From: Euwallacea fornicatus
Lineage: Eukaryota; Arthropoda; Insecta; Coleoptera; Curculionidae
Length of the DNA: 64,000 nucleotides
Reading direction: 5' to 3'
Assembly (NCBI RefSeq): GCF_040115645.1
Contig: NW_027096020.1
Location: 930,001 to 994,000, forward strand
Positions 38,281 to 52,200 of the stretch are shown here, piece after piece. Within the stretch, counting starts at the first letter, position 1; every line of letters starts with the position of its first letter. The notes under the pieces were generated by a model. That model was given only the letters and a program-made list of their open reading frames with translations, was not told where the DNA came from and ran no database searches. The position numbers and the translations under genes are program-made.

Positions 38281-40368
38281 CTAGAAACCGAGTAATTTAT
38301 GTGCTCAAACACACATCTTTCGTGACTTTTCAAGCTTTGAATCTCCGTAACTTCGGCAAATGTGCTTCAAATACCTTCAAAACTTGAGCACAGAATCACC
38401 TCGACGGGCTCTTTAACATGACTAATAATGCTTAAGTCTATCTGGGTGAGTTTTCTAGAAACCGAGTAATTTATGTGCTCAAACACACATCTTTCGTGAC
38501 TTTTCAAGCTTTGAATCTCCGTAACTTCGGCAAATGTGCTTCAAATACCATCAAAATTTGAACACAGAATCACCTCGACGAGCTCTTTAACATGACTAAT
38601 AATGCTTAAGTCTATCTGGGTGAGTTTTCTAGAAACCGAGTAATTTATGTGCTCAAACACACATCTTTCGTGACTTTTCAAGCTTTGAATCTCCGTAACT
38701 TCGGCAAATGTGCTTCAAATACCTTCAAAACTTGACCACAGAATCACCTCGACGAGCTCTTTAACATGACTAATAATGCTTAAGTCTATCTGGGTGAGTT
38801 TTCTAGAAACCGAGTAATTTATGTGCTCAAACACACATCTTTCGTGACTTTTCAAGCTTTAAATCTCAGGACCTTCGGCAAATGAGTTCCAAATACATTC
38901 AAAATGTGATCATAGAATCACCTCGTCGAGCTCTTCATCATGACTCAATAGGCTTCATTCTGTGTTGGTGAGTTTTCTAGGAAACGAGTAATTTATGTGC
39001 TCAAACACACATCTTTGGTGACTTTTCAAGCTTTGAACCTCCGCAGCTCCGGCAAATGTGCTTTAAATACCTTCAAAATTTGACCACAGAATCACCTCGA
39101 AGAGCTCTTTAACATGACTAATAATGCTTAAGTCTATCTGGGTGAGTTTTCTAGAAACCGAGTAATTTATGTGCTCAAACACACATCTTTCGTGACTTTT
39201 CAAGCTTTGAATCTCCGTAACTTCGGCAAATGTGCTTCAAATACCTTCAAAACTTGACCACAGAATCACCTCGACGAGCTCTTTAACATGACTAATAATG
39301 CTTAAGTCTATCTGGGTGAGTTTTCTAGAAACCGAGTAATTTATGTGCTCAAACACACATCTTTCGTGACTTTTCAAGCTTTAAATCTCAGGACCTTCGG
39401 CAAATGAGTTCCAAATACATTCAAAATGTGATCATAGAATCACCTCGTCGAGCTCTTCATCATGACTCAATAGGCTTCATTCTGTGTTGGTGAGTTTTCT
39501 AGGAAACGAGTAATTTATGTGCTCAAACACACATCTTTGGTGACTTTTCAAGCTTTGAACCTCCGCAGCTCCGGCAAATGTGCTTTAAATACCTTCAAAA
39601 TTTGACCACAGAATCACCTCGAAGAGCTCTTTAACATGACTAATAATGCTTAAGTCCATCTGGGTGAGTTTTCTAGAAACCGAGTAAGTTATGTGCTCAA
39701 ACACACATCTTTCGTGACATTTCAAGCTTTGAACCTCCGTAGCTTCGGCAAATGTGCTTCAAATACCTTCAAAACTTGACCACAGAATCACCTCGACGAG
39801 CTCTTTAACATGACTTATAATGCTTAAGTCTATCTGGGTGAGTTTTCTAGAAACCGAGTAATTTATGTGCTCAAACACATATCTTTCGTGACTTTTCAAG
39901 CTTTGAATCTCCGTAACTTCGGCAAATGTGCTTCAAATACCATCAAAATTTGAACACAGAATCACCTCGACGAGCTCTTTAACATGACTAATAATGCTTA
40001 AGTCCATCTGGGTGAGTTTTCTAGAAACCGAGTAATTTATATGCTCAAACACACATCTTTCGTGACTTTTCAAGCTTTGAATCTCCGTAACTTCGGCAAA
40101 TGTGCTTCAAATACCATCAAAATTTGAACACAGAATCACCTCGAAGAGCTCTTTAACATGACTAATAATGCTTAAGTCCATCTGGGTGAGTTTTCTAGAA
40201 ACCGAGTAATTTATGTGCTCAAACACACATCTTTCGTGACTTTTCAAGCTTTGAACCTCCGCAGCTCCGGCAAATGTGCTTCAAATACCTTCAAAATTTG
40301 ACCACAGAATCACCTCGAAGAGCTCTTTAACATGACTAATAATGCTTAAGTCCATCTGGGTGAGTTTT
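38281..40368. repeat. 12-mer higher-order repeat, copy 2 (2088 bp)
   Basis: M221-M232: Z Dt F G Ht F G Hc I J D K, following copy 1 directly. Z, normally preceded by Y, here follows K, so the duplication joint is at 38281 or in the monomer before. The D at 40021 is mosaic; the other monomers match copy 1 as far as I could see. Confidence 0.88.
40021..40194. repeat. Mosaic monomer D with B/K patches (M231)
   Basis: The body is D (GAATCT, ACCATC, GAACACAG), but the start has TTATATGC, otherwise seen only in B-type monomers, and the tail has CGAAGAG as in B and K. Its copy-1 partner at 37933 has TTATGTGC and CGACGAG. Two separate patches from a B-like donor, with D sequence between them, suggest gene conversion. 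Confidence 0.7.
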
Positions 40369-41586
40369 CTAGAAACCGAGTAATTTATGTGCTCAAACAC
40401 ACATCTTTCGTGACTTTTCAAGCTTTGAACCTCCGTAACTTCGGCAAATGAGTTCCAAATACCTTCAAAATTTGATCATAGAATCACCTCGTCGAGCTCT
40501 TCATCATGACTCATAAGGCTTCATTGTATCTTGGTGAGTTTTCTAGAAACCGAGTAATTTATATGCTCAAACACACATCTTTCGTGACTTTTCAAGCTTT
40601 GAACCTCCGCAGCTCCGGCAAATGTGCTTCAAATACCTTCAAAATTTGACCACAGAATCACCTCGAAGAGCTCTTTAACATGACTAATAATGCTTAAGTC
40701 CATCTGGGTGAGTTTTCTAGAAACCGAGTAAGTTATGTGCTCAAACACACATCTTTCGTGACTTTTCAAGTTTTGAACCTCCGTAGCTTCGGCAAATGTG
40801 CTTCAAATACCTTCAAAACTTGAGCACAGAATCACCTCGACGAGCTCTTTAACATGACTTATAATGCTTAAGTCCATCTGGGTGAGTTTTCTAGAAACCG
40901 AGTAATTTATGTGCTCAAACACACATCTTTCGTGACTTTTCAAGCTTTGAACCTCCGCAGCTCCGGCAAATGTGCTTCAAATACCTTCAAAATTTGATCA
41001 TAGAATCACCTCGTCGAGCTCTTCATCATGACTCATAAGGCTTCATTGTATCTTGGTGAGTTTTCTAGAAAACGAGTAATTTATGTGCTCAAACACACAT
41101 CTTTCGTGACTTTTCAAGCTTTGAACCTCCGCAGCTCCGGCAAATGTGCTTCAAATACCTTCAAAATTTGACCACAGATTCACCTCGACAAGCTCTTTAA
41201 CATGACTAATAATGCTTAAGTCCATCTGGGTGAGTTTTCTTGAAACCGAGAAAGTTATGTGCTCAAACACACATCTTTCGTGACTTTTCAAGCTTTGAAC
41301 CTCCGTAACTTCGGCAAATGTGCTTCAAATACCTTCAAAATTTGACCACAGAATCACCTCGACGAGCTCTTTAACATGACTAATAATGCTTAAGTCTATC
41401 TGGGTGAGTTTTCTAGAAACCGAGTAATTTATGTGCTCAAACACACATCTTTCGTGACTTTTCAAGTTTTAAATCTCAGGACCTTCGGCAAATGAGTTCC
41501 AAATACATTCAAAATTTGATCATAGAATCACCTCGTCGAGCTCTTCATCATGACTTAATAGGCTTCTTTCTGTGTTGGTGAGTTTT

Positions 41587-42108
41587 CTAGGAAACGAGTA
41601 ATTTATGTGCTCAAACACACATCTTTCGTGACTTTTCAAGTTTTAAATCTTAGGACCTTCGGCAAATGAGTTCCAAATACATTCAAAATTTGATCATAGA
41701 ATCACCTCGTCGAGCTCTTCATCATGACTTAATAGGCTTCTTTCTGTGTTGGTGAGTTTTCTAGGAAACGAGTAATTTATGTGCTCAAACACACATCTTT
41801 CGTGACTTTTCAAGTTTTAAATCTTAGGACCTTCGGCAAATGAGTTCCAAATACATTCAAAATTTGATCATAGAATCACCTCGTCGAGCTCTTCATCATG
41901 ACTTAATAGGCTTCTTTCTGTGTTGGTGAGTTTTCTAGGAAACGAGTAATTTATGTGCTCAAACACACATCTTTCGTGACTTTTCAAGTTTTAAATCTTA
42001 GGACCTTCGGCAAATGAGTTCCAAATACATTCAAAATTTGATCATAGAATCACCTCGTCGAGCTCTTCATCATGACTTAATAGGCTTCTTTCTGTGTTGG
42101 TGAGTTTT
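41587..42108. repeat. Homogeneous run of three AC monomers
   Basis: M240-M242 are three AC monomers in a row (CTAGG start, AAGTTTTAAAT, TTAGG, tail 1c), identical as far as I can see. The earlier modules at 16183, 23671 and 31147 have one AC each, so this is a local one-to-three expansion of a single monomer. It is preserved in the second HOR copy at 47503-48024, so the expansion came before the 34/35-mer duplication. Confidence 0.85.
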
Positions 42109-42456
42109 CTAGGAAACGAGTAATTTATGTGCTCAAACACACATCTTTCGTGACTTTTCAAGATTTGAACCTCCGCAGCTCCGGCAAATGTGCTTCAAAT
42201 ACCTTCACAATTTGACCACAGAATCACCTCGACGAGCTCTTTAAAATGACTAATAATGCTTAAGTCCATCTGGGTGAGTTTTCTAGAAACCGAGTAATTT
42301 ATGTGCTCAAACACACATCTTTCGTGACTTTTCAAGATTTGAATCTCCGTAACTTCGGCAAATGTGCTTTAAATACCTTCAAAATTTGACCACAGAATCA
42401 CCTCGAAGAGCTCTTTAACATGACTAATAATGCTTAAGTTCATCTGGGTGAGTTTT

Positions 42457-43500
42457 CTAGAAACCGAGTAATTTATGTGCTCAAACACACATCTTTCGTG
42501 ACTTTTCAAGCTTTGAACCTCCGTAACTTCGGCAAATTATCTCCAAATACCTTCAAAATTTGACCACAGAATCACCACGACGAGCTCTTTAACATGACTA
42601 ATAATGCTTATGTCCATCTGGGTGAGTTTTCTAGAAACCGAGTAATTTATGTGCTCAAACACACATCTTTCGTGACTTTTCAAGATTTGAACCTCCGTAA
42701 CTTCGGCAAATGAGTTCCAAATACCTTCAAAATTTGATCATAGAATCACCTCGTCGAGCTCTTCATCATGACTCATAAGGCTTCATTGTATCTTGGTGAG
42801 TTTTCTAGAAAACGAGTAATTTATTTGCTCAAACACACATCTTTCGTGACTTTTCAAGCTTTGAACCTCCGCAGCTCCGGCAAATGTGCTTCAAATACCT
42901 TCAAAATTTGACCACAGATTCACCTCGACGAGCTCTTTAACATGACTAATAATGCTTAAGTCCATCTGGGTGAGTTTTCTAGAAACCGAGTAAGTTATGT
43001 GCTCAAACACACATCTTTCGTGACTTTTCAAGCTTTGAACCTCCGTAGCTTCGGCAAATGTGCTTCAAATACCTTCAAAACTTGACCACAGAATCACCTC
43101 GACGATCTCTTTAACATGACTTATAATTGTTAAGTCCATCTGGGTGAGTTTTCTAGAAACCGAGTAATTTATGTGCTCAAACACACATCTTACGTGACTT
43201 TTCAAGCTTTGAACCTCCGTAGCTTCGGCAAATGTGCTTCAAATACCTTCAAAACTTGACCACAGAATCACCTCGACGAGCTCTTTAACATGACTTATAA
43301 TGCTTAAGTTCATCTGGGTGAGTTTTCTAGAAACCGAGTAATTTATGTGCTCAAACACACATCTTTCGTGACTCTTCAAGCTTTGAACCTCCGTAGCTTC
43401 GGCAAATGTGCTTCAAATACCTTCAAAACTTGACCACAGAATCACCTCGACGAGCTCTTTAACATGACTAATAATGCTTAAGTCTATCTGGGTGAGTTTT
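42457..43500. repeat. Six-monomer sub-repeat L'-A''-R-S2-W-X (1044 bp)
   Basis: M245-M250. It is repeated at once from 43501 (with the last two monomers fused), and twice in copy 2 at 48373 and 49417. The X that ends the first sub-repeat has TAATAATG and TCTATC, unlike the second (TTATAATG, TCCATC), which marks it as an X-to-L' joint. Confidence 0.83.
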
Positions 43501-44196
43501 CTAGAAACCGAGTAATTTATGTGCTCAAACACACATCTTTCGTGACTTTTCAAGCTTTGAACCTCCGTAACTTCGGCAAATTATCTCCAAATACCTTCAA
43601 AATTTGACCACAGAATCACCACGACGAGCTCTTTAACATGACTAATAATGCTTATGTCCATCTGGGTGAGTTTTCTAGAAACCGAGTAATTTATGTGCTC
43701 AAACACACATCTTTCGTGACTTTTCAAGATTTGAACCTCCGTAACTTCGGCAAATGAGTTCCAAATACCTTCAAAATTTGATCATAGAATCACCTCGTCG
43801 AGCTCTTCATCATGACTCATAAGGCTTCATTGTATCTTGGTGAGTTTTCTAGAAAACGAGTAATTTATTTGCTCAAACACACATCTTTCGTGACTTTTCA
43901 AGCTTTGAACCTCCGCAGCTCCGGCAAATGTGCTTCAAATACCTTCAAAATTTGACCACAGATTCACCTCGACGAGCTCTTTAACATGACTAATAATGCT
44001 TAAGTCCATCTGGGTGAGTTTTCTAGAAACCGAGTAAGTTATGTGCTCAAACACACATCTTTCGTGACTTTTCAAGCTTTGAACCTCCGTAGCTTCGGCA
44101 AATGTGCTTCAAATACCTTCAAAACTTGACCACAGAATCACCTCGACGATCTCTTTAACATGACTTATAATTGTTAAGTCCATCTGGGTGAGTTTT

Positions 44197-44370
44197 CTAG
44201 AAACCGAGTAATTTATGTGCTCAAACACACATCTTACGTGACTTTTCAAGCTTTGAACCTCCGTAGCTTCGGCAAATGTGCTTCAAATACCTTCAAAACT
44301 TGACCACAGAATCACCTCGACGAGCTCTTTAACATGACTTATAATGCTTAAGTCCATCTGGGTGAGTTTT
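44197..44370. repeat. Fusion monomer W::X (M255)
   Basis: The front has CTTACGTG, diagnostic of W, but the end has TCCATC where W at 43153 has TTCATC, matching X or X0. In copy 2 a full W and a full X stand in this place. A one-monomer (174-bp) deletion by exchange between adjacent W and X explains both the fusion and the 34 versus 35 monomer count. A point change TTCATC to TCCATC plus a separate X loss is possible but less simple. Confidence 0.75.
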
Positions 44371-46284
44371 CTAGAAACCGAGTAATTTATGTGCTCAAAC
44401 ACACATCTTTCGTGACTTTTCAAGTTTTAAATCTCAGGACCTTCGGCAAATGAGTTCCAAATACATTCAAAATTTGATAATAGAATCACCTCGTCGAGCT
44501 CTTCATCATGACTCATAAGGCTTCATTGTATCTTGGTGCGTTTTCTAGAAACCGAGTAATTTATGTGCTCAAACACACATCTTTCGTGACTTTTCAAGCT
44601 TTGAATCTCCGTAACTTCGGCAAATGTGCTTCAAATACCTTCAAAACTTGAGCACAGAATCACCTCGACGGGCTCTTTAACATGACTAATAATGCTTAAG
44701 TCTATCTGGGTGAGTTTTCTAGAAACCGAGTAATTTATGTGCTCAAACACACATCTTTCGTGACTTTTCAAGCTTTGAATCTCCGTAACTTCGGCAAATG
44801 TGCTTCAAATACCATCAAAATTTGAACACAGAATCACCTCGACGAGCTCTTTAACATGACTAATAATGCTTAAGGCTATCTGGGTGAGTTTTCTAGAAAC
44901 CGAGTAATTTATGTGCTCAAACACACATCTTTCGTGACTTTTCAAGCTTTGAATCTCCGTAACTTCGGCAAATGTGCTTCAAATACCTTCAAAACTTGAC
45001 CACAGAATCACCTCGACGAGCTCTTTAACATGACTAATAATGCTTAAGTCTATCTGGGTGAGTTTTCTAGAAACCGAGTAATTTATGTGCTCAAACACAC
45101 ATCTTTCGTGACTTTTCAAGCTTTAAATCTCAGGACCTTCGGCAAATGAGTTCCAAATACATTCAAAATGTGATCATAGAATCACCTCGTCGAGCTCTTC
45201 ATCATGACTCAATAGGCTTCATTCTGTGTTGGTGAGTTTTCTAGGAAACGAGTAATTTATGTGCTCAAACACACATCTTTGGTGACTTTTCAAGCTTTGA
45301 ACCTCCGCAGCTCCGGCAAATGTGCTTTAAATACCTTCAAAATTTGACCACAGAATCACCTCGAAGAGCTCTTTAACATGACTAATAATGCTTAAGTCTA
45401 TCTGGGTGAGTTTTCTAGAAACCGAGTAATTTATGTGCTCAAACACACATCTTTCGTGACTTTTCAAGCTTTGAATCTCCGTAACTTCGGCAAATGTGCT
45501 TCAAATACCTTCAAAACTTGACCACAGAATCACCTCGACGAGCTCTTTAACATGACTAATAATGCTTAAGTCTATCTGGGTGAGTTTTCTAGAAACCGAG
45601 TAATTTATGTGCTCAAACACACATCTTTCGTGACTTTTCAAGCTTTAAATCTCAGGACCTTCGGCAAATGAGTTCCAAATACATTCAAAATGTGATCATA
45701 GAATCACCTCGTCGAGCTCTTCATCATGACTCAATAGGCTTCATTCTGTGTTGGTGAGTTTTCTAGGAAACGAGTAATTTATGTGCTCAAACACACATCT
45801 TTGGTGACTTTTCAAGCTTTGAACCTCCGCAGCTCCGGCAAATGTGCTTTAAATACCTTCAAAATTTGACCACAGAATCACCTCGAAGAGCTCTTTAACA
45901 TGACTAATAATGCTTAAGTCCATCTGGGTGAGTTTTCTAGAAACCGAGTAAGTTATGTGCTCAAACACACATCTTTCGTGACATTTCAAGCTTTGAACCT
46001 CCGTAGCTTCGGCAAATGTGCTTCAAATACCTTCAAAACTTGACCACAGAATCACCTCGACGAGCTCTTTAACATGACTTATAATGCTTAAGTCTATCTG
46101 GGTGAGTTTTCTAGAAACCGAGTAATTTATGTGCTCAAACACATATCTTTCGTGACTTTTCAAGCTTTGAATCTCCGTAACTTCGGCAAATGTGCTTCAA
46201 ATACCATCAAAATTTGAACACAGAATCACCTCGACGAGCTCTTTAACATGACTAATAATGCTTAAGTCCATCTGGGTGAGTTTT

Positions 46285-49200
46285 CTAGAAACCGAGTAAT
46301 TTATGTGCTCAAACACACATCTTTCGTGACTTTTCAAGCTTTGAACCTCCGTAACTTCGGCAAATGAGTTCCAAATACCTTCAAAATTTGATCATAGAAT
46401 CACCTCGTCGAGCTCTTCATCATGACTCATAAGGCTTCATTGTATCTTGGTGAGTTTTCTAGAAACCGAGTAATTTATATGCTCAAACACACATCTTTCG
46501 TGACTTTTCAAGCTTTGAACCTCCGCAGCTCCGGCAAATGTGCTTCAAATACCTTCAAAATTTGACCACAGAATCACCTCGAAGAGCTCTTTAACATGAC
46601 TAATAATGCTTAAGTCCATCTGGGTGAGTTTTCTAGAAACCGAGTAAGTTATGTGCTCAAACACACATCTTTCGTGACTTTTCAAGTTTTGAACCTCCGT
46701 AGCTTCGGCAAATGTGCTTCAAATACCTTCAAAACTTGAGCACAGAATCACCTCGACGAGCTCTTTAACATGACTTATAATGCTTAAGTCCATCTGGGTG
46801 AGTTTTCTAGAAACCGAGTAATTTATGTGCTCAAACACACATCTTTCGTGACTTTTCAAGCTTTGAACCTCCGCAGCTCCGGCAAATGTGCTTCAAATAC
46901 CTTCAAAATTTGATCATAGAATCACCTCGTCGAGCTCTTCATCATGACTCATAAGGCTTCATTGTATCTTGGTGAGTTTTCTAGAAAACGAGTAATTTAT
47001 GTGCTCAAACACACATCTTTCGTGACTTTTCAAGCTTTGAACCTCCGCAGCTCCGGCAAATGTGCTTCAAATACCTTCAAAATTTGACCACAGATTCACC
47101 TCGACAAGCTCTTTAACATGACTAATAATGCTTAAGTCCATCTGGGTGAGTTTTCTTGAAACCGAGAAAGTTATGTGCTCAAACACACATCTTTCGTGAC
47201 TTTTCAAGCTTTGAACCTCCGTAACTTCGGCAAATGTGCTTCAAATACCTTCAAAATTTGACCACAGAATCACCTCGACGAGCTCTTTAACATGACTAAT
47301 AATGCTTAAGTCTATCTGGGTGAGTTTTCTAGAAACCGAGTAATTTATGTGCTCAAACACACATCTTTCGTGACTTTTCAAGTTTTAAATCTCAGGACCT
47401 TCGGCAAATGAGTTCCAAATACATTCAAAATTTGATCATAGAATCACCTCGTCGAGCTCTTCATCATGACTTAATAGGCTTCTTTCTGTGTTGGTGAGTT
47501 TTCTAGGAAACGAGTAATTTATGTGCTCAAACACACATCTTTCGTGACTTTTCAAGTTTTAAATCTTAGGACCTTCGGCAAATGAGTTCCAAATACATTC
47601 AAAATTTGATCATAGAATCACCTCGTCGAGCTCTTCATCATGACTTAATAGGCTTCTTTCTGTGTTGGTGAGTTTTCTAGGAAACGAGTAATTTATGTGC
47701 TCAAACACACATCTTTCGTGACTTTTCAAGTTTTAAATCTTAGGACCTTCGGCAAATGAGTTCCAAATACATTCAAAATTTGATCATAGAATCACCTCGT
47801 CGAGCTCTTCATCATGACTTAATAGGCTTCTTTCTGTGTTGGTGAGTTTTCTAGGAAACGAGTAATTTATGTGCTCAAACACACATCTTTCGTGACTTTT
47901 CAAGTTTTAAATCTTAGGACCTTCGGCAAATGAGTTCCAAATACATTCAAAATTTGATCATAGAATCACCTCGTCGAGCTCTTCATCATGACTTAATAGG
48001 CTTCTTTCTGTATTGGTGAGTTTTCTAGGAAACGAGTAATTTATGTGCTCAAACACACATCTTTCGTGACTTTTCAAGATTTGAACCTCCGCAGCTCCGG
48101 CAAATGTGCTTCAAATACCTTCACAATTTGACCACAGAATCACCTCGACGAGCTCTTTAAAATGACTAATAATGCTTAAGTCCATCTGGGTGAGTTTTCT
48201 AGAAACCGAGTAATTTATGTGCTCAAACACACATCTTTCGTGACTTTTCAAGATTTGAATCTCCGTAACTTCGGCAAATGTGCTTTAAATACCTTCAAAA
48301 TTTGACCACAGAATCACCTCGAAGAGCTCTTTAACATGACTAATAATGCTTAAGTTCATCTGGGTGAGTTTTCTAGAAACCGAGTAATTTATGTGCTCAA
48401 ACACACATCTTTCGTGACTTTTCAAGCTTTGAACCTCCGTAACTTCGGCAAATTATCTCCAAATACCTTCAAAATTTGACCACAGAATCACCACGACGAG
48501 CTCTTTAACATGACTAATAATGCTTATGTCCATCTGGGTGAGTTTTCTAGAAACCGAGTAATTTATGTGCTCAAACACACATCTTTCGTGACTTTTCAAG
48601 ATTTGAACCTCCGTAACTTCGGCAAATGAGTTCCAAATACCTTCAAAATTTGATCATAGAATCACCTCGTCGAGCTCTTCATCATGACTCATAAGGCTTC
48701 ATTGTATCTTGGTGAGTTTTCTAGAAAACGAGTAATTTATTTGCTCAAACACACATCTTTCGTGACTTTTCAAGCTTTGAACCTCCGCAGCTCCGGCAAA
48801 TGTGCTTCAAATACCTTCAAAATTTGACCACAGATTCACCTCGACGAGCTCTTTAACATGACTAATAATGCTTAAGTCCATCTGGGTGAGTTTTCTAGAA
48901 ACCGAGTAAGTTATGTGCTCAAACACACATCTTTCGTGACTTTTCAAGCTTTGAACCTCCGTAGCTTCGGCAAATGTGCTTCAAATACCTTCAAAACTTG
49001 ACCACAGAATCACCTCGACGATCTCTTTAACATGACTTATAATTGTTAAGTCCATCTGGGTGAGTTTTCTAGAAACCGAGTAATTTATGTGCTCAAACAC
49101 ACATCTTACGTGACTTTTCAAGCTTTGAACCTCCGTAGCTTCGGCAAATGTGCTTCAAATACCTTCAAAACTTGACCACAGAATCACCTCGACGAGCTCT

Positions 49201-52200
49201 TTAACATGACTTATAATGCTTAAGTTCATCTGGGTGAGTTTTCTAGAAACCGAGTAATTTATGTGCTCAAACACACATCTTTCGTGACTCTTCAAGCTTT
49301 GAACCTCCGTAGCTTCGGCAAATGTGCTTCAAATACCTTCAAAACTTGACCACAGAATCACCTCGACGAGCTCTTTAACATGACTAATAATGCTTAAGTC
49401 TATCTGGGTGAGTTTTCTAGAAACCGAGTAATTTATGTGCTCAAACACACATCTTTCGTGACTTTTCAAGCTTTGAACCTCCGTAACTTCGGCAAATTAT
49501 CTCCAAATACCTTCAAAATTTGACCACAGAATCACCACGACGAGCTCTTTAACATGACTAATAATGCTTATGTCCATCTGGGTGAGTTTTCTAGAAACCG
49601 AGTAATTTATGTGCTCAAACACACATCTTTCGTGACTTTTCAAGATTTGAACCTCCGTAACTTCGGCAAATGAGTTCCAAATACCTTCAAAATTTGATCA
49701 TAGAATCACCTCGTCGAGCTCTTCATCATGACTCATAAGGCTTCATTGTATCTTGGTGAGTTTTCTAGAAAACGAGTAATTTATTTGCTCAAACACACAT
49801 CTTTCGTGACTTTTCAAGCTTTGAACCTCCGCAGCTCCGGCAAATGTGCTTCAAATACCTTCAAAATTTGACCACAGATTCACCTCGACGAGCTCTTTAA
49901 CATGACTAATAATGCTTAAGTCCATCTGGGTGAGTTTTCTAGAAACCGAGTAAGTTATGTGCTCAAACACACATCTTTCGTGACTTTTCAAGCTTTGAAC
50001 CTCCGTAGCTTCGGCAAATGTGCTTCAAATACCTTCAAAACTTGACCACAGAATCACCTCGACGATCTCTTTAACATGACTTATAATTGTTAAGTCCATC
50101 TGGGTGAGTTTTCTAGAAACCGAGTAATTTATGTGCTCAAACACACATCTTACGTGACTTTTCAAGCTTTGAACCTCCGTAGCTTCGGCAAATGTGCTTC
50201 AAATACCTTCAAAACTTGACCACAGAATCACCTCGACGAGCTCTTTAACATGACTTATAATGCTTAAGTTCATCTGGGTGAGTTTTCTAGAAACCGAGTA
50301 ATTTATGTGCTCAAACACACATCTTTCGTGACTCTTCAAGCTTTGAACCTCCGTAGCTTCGGCAAATGTGCTTCAAATACCTTCAAAACTTGACCACAGA
50401 ATCACCTCGACGAGCTCTTTAACATGACTTATAATGCTTAAGTCCATCTGGGTGAGTTTTCTAGAAACCGAGTAATTTATGTGCTCAAACACACATCTTT
50501 CGTGACTTTTCAAGTTTTAAATCTCAGGACCTTCGGCAAATGAGTTCCAAATACATTCAAAATTTGATAATAGAATCACCTCGTCGAGCTCTTCATCATG
50601 ACTCATAAGGCTTCATTGTATCTTGGTGCGTTTTCTAGAAACCGAGTAATTTATGTGCTCAAACACACATCTTTCGTGACTTTTCAAGCTTTGAATCTCC
50701 GTAACTTCGGCAAATGTGCTTCAAATACCTTCAAAACTTGAGCACAGAATCACCTCGACGGGCTCTTTAACATGACTAATAATGCTTAAGTCTATCTGGG
50801 TGAGTTTTCTAGAAACCGAGTAATTTATGTGCTCAAACACACATCTTTCGTGACTTTTCAAGCTTTGAATCTCCGTAACTTCGGCAAATGTGCTTCAAAT
50901 ACCATCAAAATTTGAACACAGAATCACCTCGACGAGCTCTTTAACATGACTAATAATGCTTAAGGCTATCTGGGTGAGTTTTCTAGAAACCGAGTAATTT
51001 ATGTGCTCAAACACACATCTTTCGTGACTTTTCAAGCTTTGAATCTCCGTAACTTCGGCAAATGTGCTTCAAATACCTTCAAAACTTGACCACAGAATCA
51101 CCTCGACGAGCTCTTTAACATGACTAATAATGCTTAAGTCTATCTGGGTGAGTTTTCTAGAAACCGAGTAATTTATGTGCTCAAACACACATCTTTCGTG
51201 ACTTTTCAAGCTTTAAATCTCAGGACCTTCGGCAAATGAGTTCCAAATACATTCAAAATGTGATCATAGAATCACCTCGTCGAGCTCTTCATCATGACTC
51301 AATAGGCTTCATTCTGTGTTGGTGAGTTTTCTAGGAAACGAGTAATTTATGTGCTCAAACACACATCTTTGGTGACTTTTCAAGCTTTGAACCTCCGCAG
51401 CTCCGGCAAATGTGCTTTAAATACCTTCAAAATTTGACCACAGAATCACCTCGAAGAGCTCTTTAACATGACTAATAATGCTTAAGTCTATCTGGGTGAG
51501 TTTTCTAGAAACCGAGTAATTTATGTGCTCAAACACACATCTTTCGTGACTTTTCAAGCTTTGAATCTCCGTAACTTCGGCAAATGTGCTTCAAATACCT
51601 TCAAAACTTGACCACAGAATCACCTCGACGAGCTCTTTAACATGACTAATAATGCTTAAGTCTATCTGGGTGAGTTTTCTAGAAACCGAGTAATTTATGT
51701 GCTCAAACACACATCTTTCGTGACTTTTCAAGCTTTAAATCTCAGGACCTTCGGCAAATGAGTTCCAAATACATTCAAAATGTGATCATAGAATCACCTC
51801 GTCGAGCTCTTCATCATGACTCAATAGGCTTCATTCTGTGTTGGTGAGTTTTCTAGGAAACGAGTAATTTATGTGCTCAAACACACATCTTTGGTGACTT
51901 TTCAAGCTTTGAACCTCCGCAGCTCCGGCAAATGTGCTTTAAATACCTTCAAAATTTGACCACAGAATCACCTCGAAGAGCTCTTTAACATGACTAATAA
52001 TGCTTAAGTCCATCTGGGTGAGTTTTCTAGAAACCGAGTAAGTTATGTGCTCAAACACACATCTTTCGTGACATTTCAAGCTTTGAACCTCCGTAGCTTC
52101 GGCAAATGTGCTTCAAATACCTTCAAAACTTGACCACAGAATCACCTCGACGAGCTCTTTAACATGACTTATAATGCTTAAGTCTATCTGGGTGAGTTTT

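Larger units (their letters stand above)
40369..46284. repeat. 34-mer higher-order repeat, copy 1 (5916 bp)
   Basis: M233-M266: A B C Q R' AA AB AC AC AC AD AE L' A'' R S2 W X L' A'' R S2 (W::X) Y Z Dt F G Ht F G Hc I J. Shared private markers with copy 2 are GAGAAAG in AA (41239), TTAAAATGAC in AD (42109) and AAGGCTATC in Dt (44719). The unit contains its own six-monomer repeat, L' A'' R S2 W X (42457 and 43501). J is followed directly by A, so the D-K linker usual before A is absent at 46285. Confidence 0.9.
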
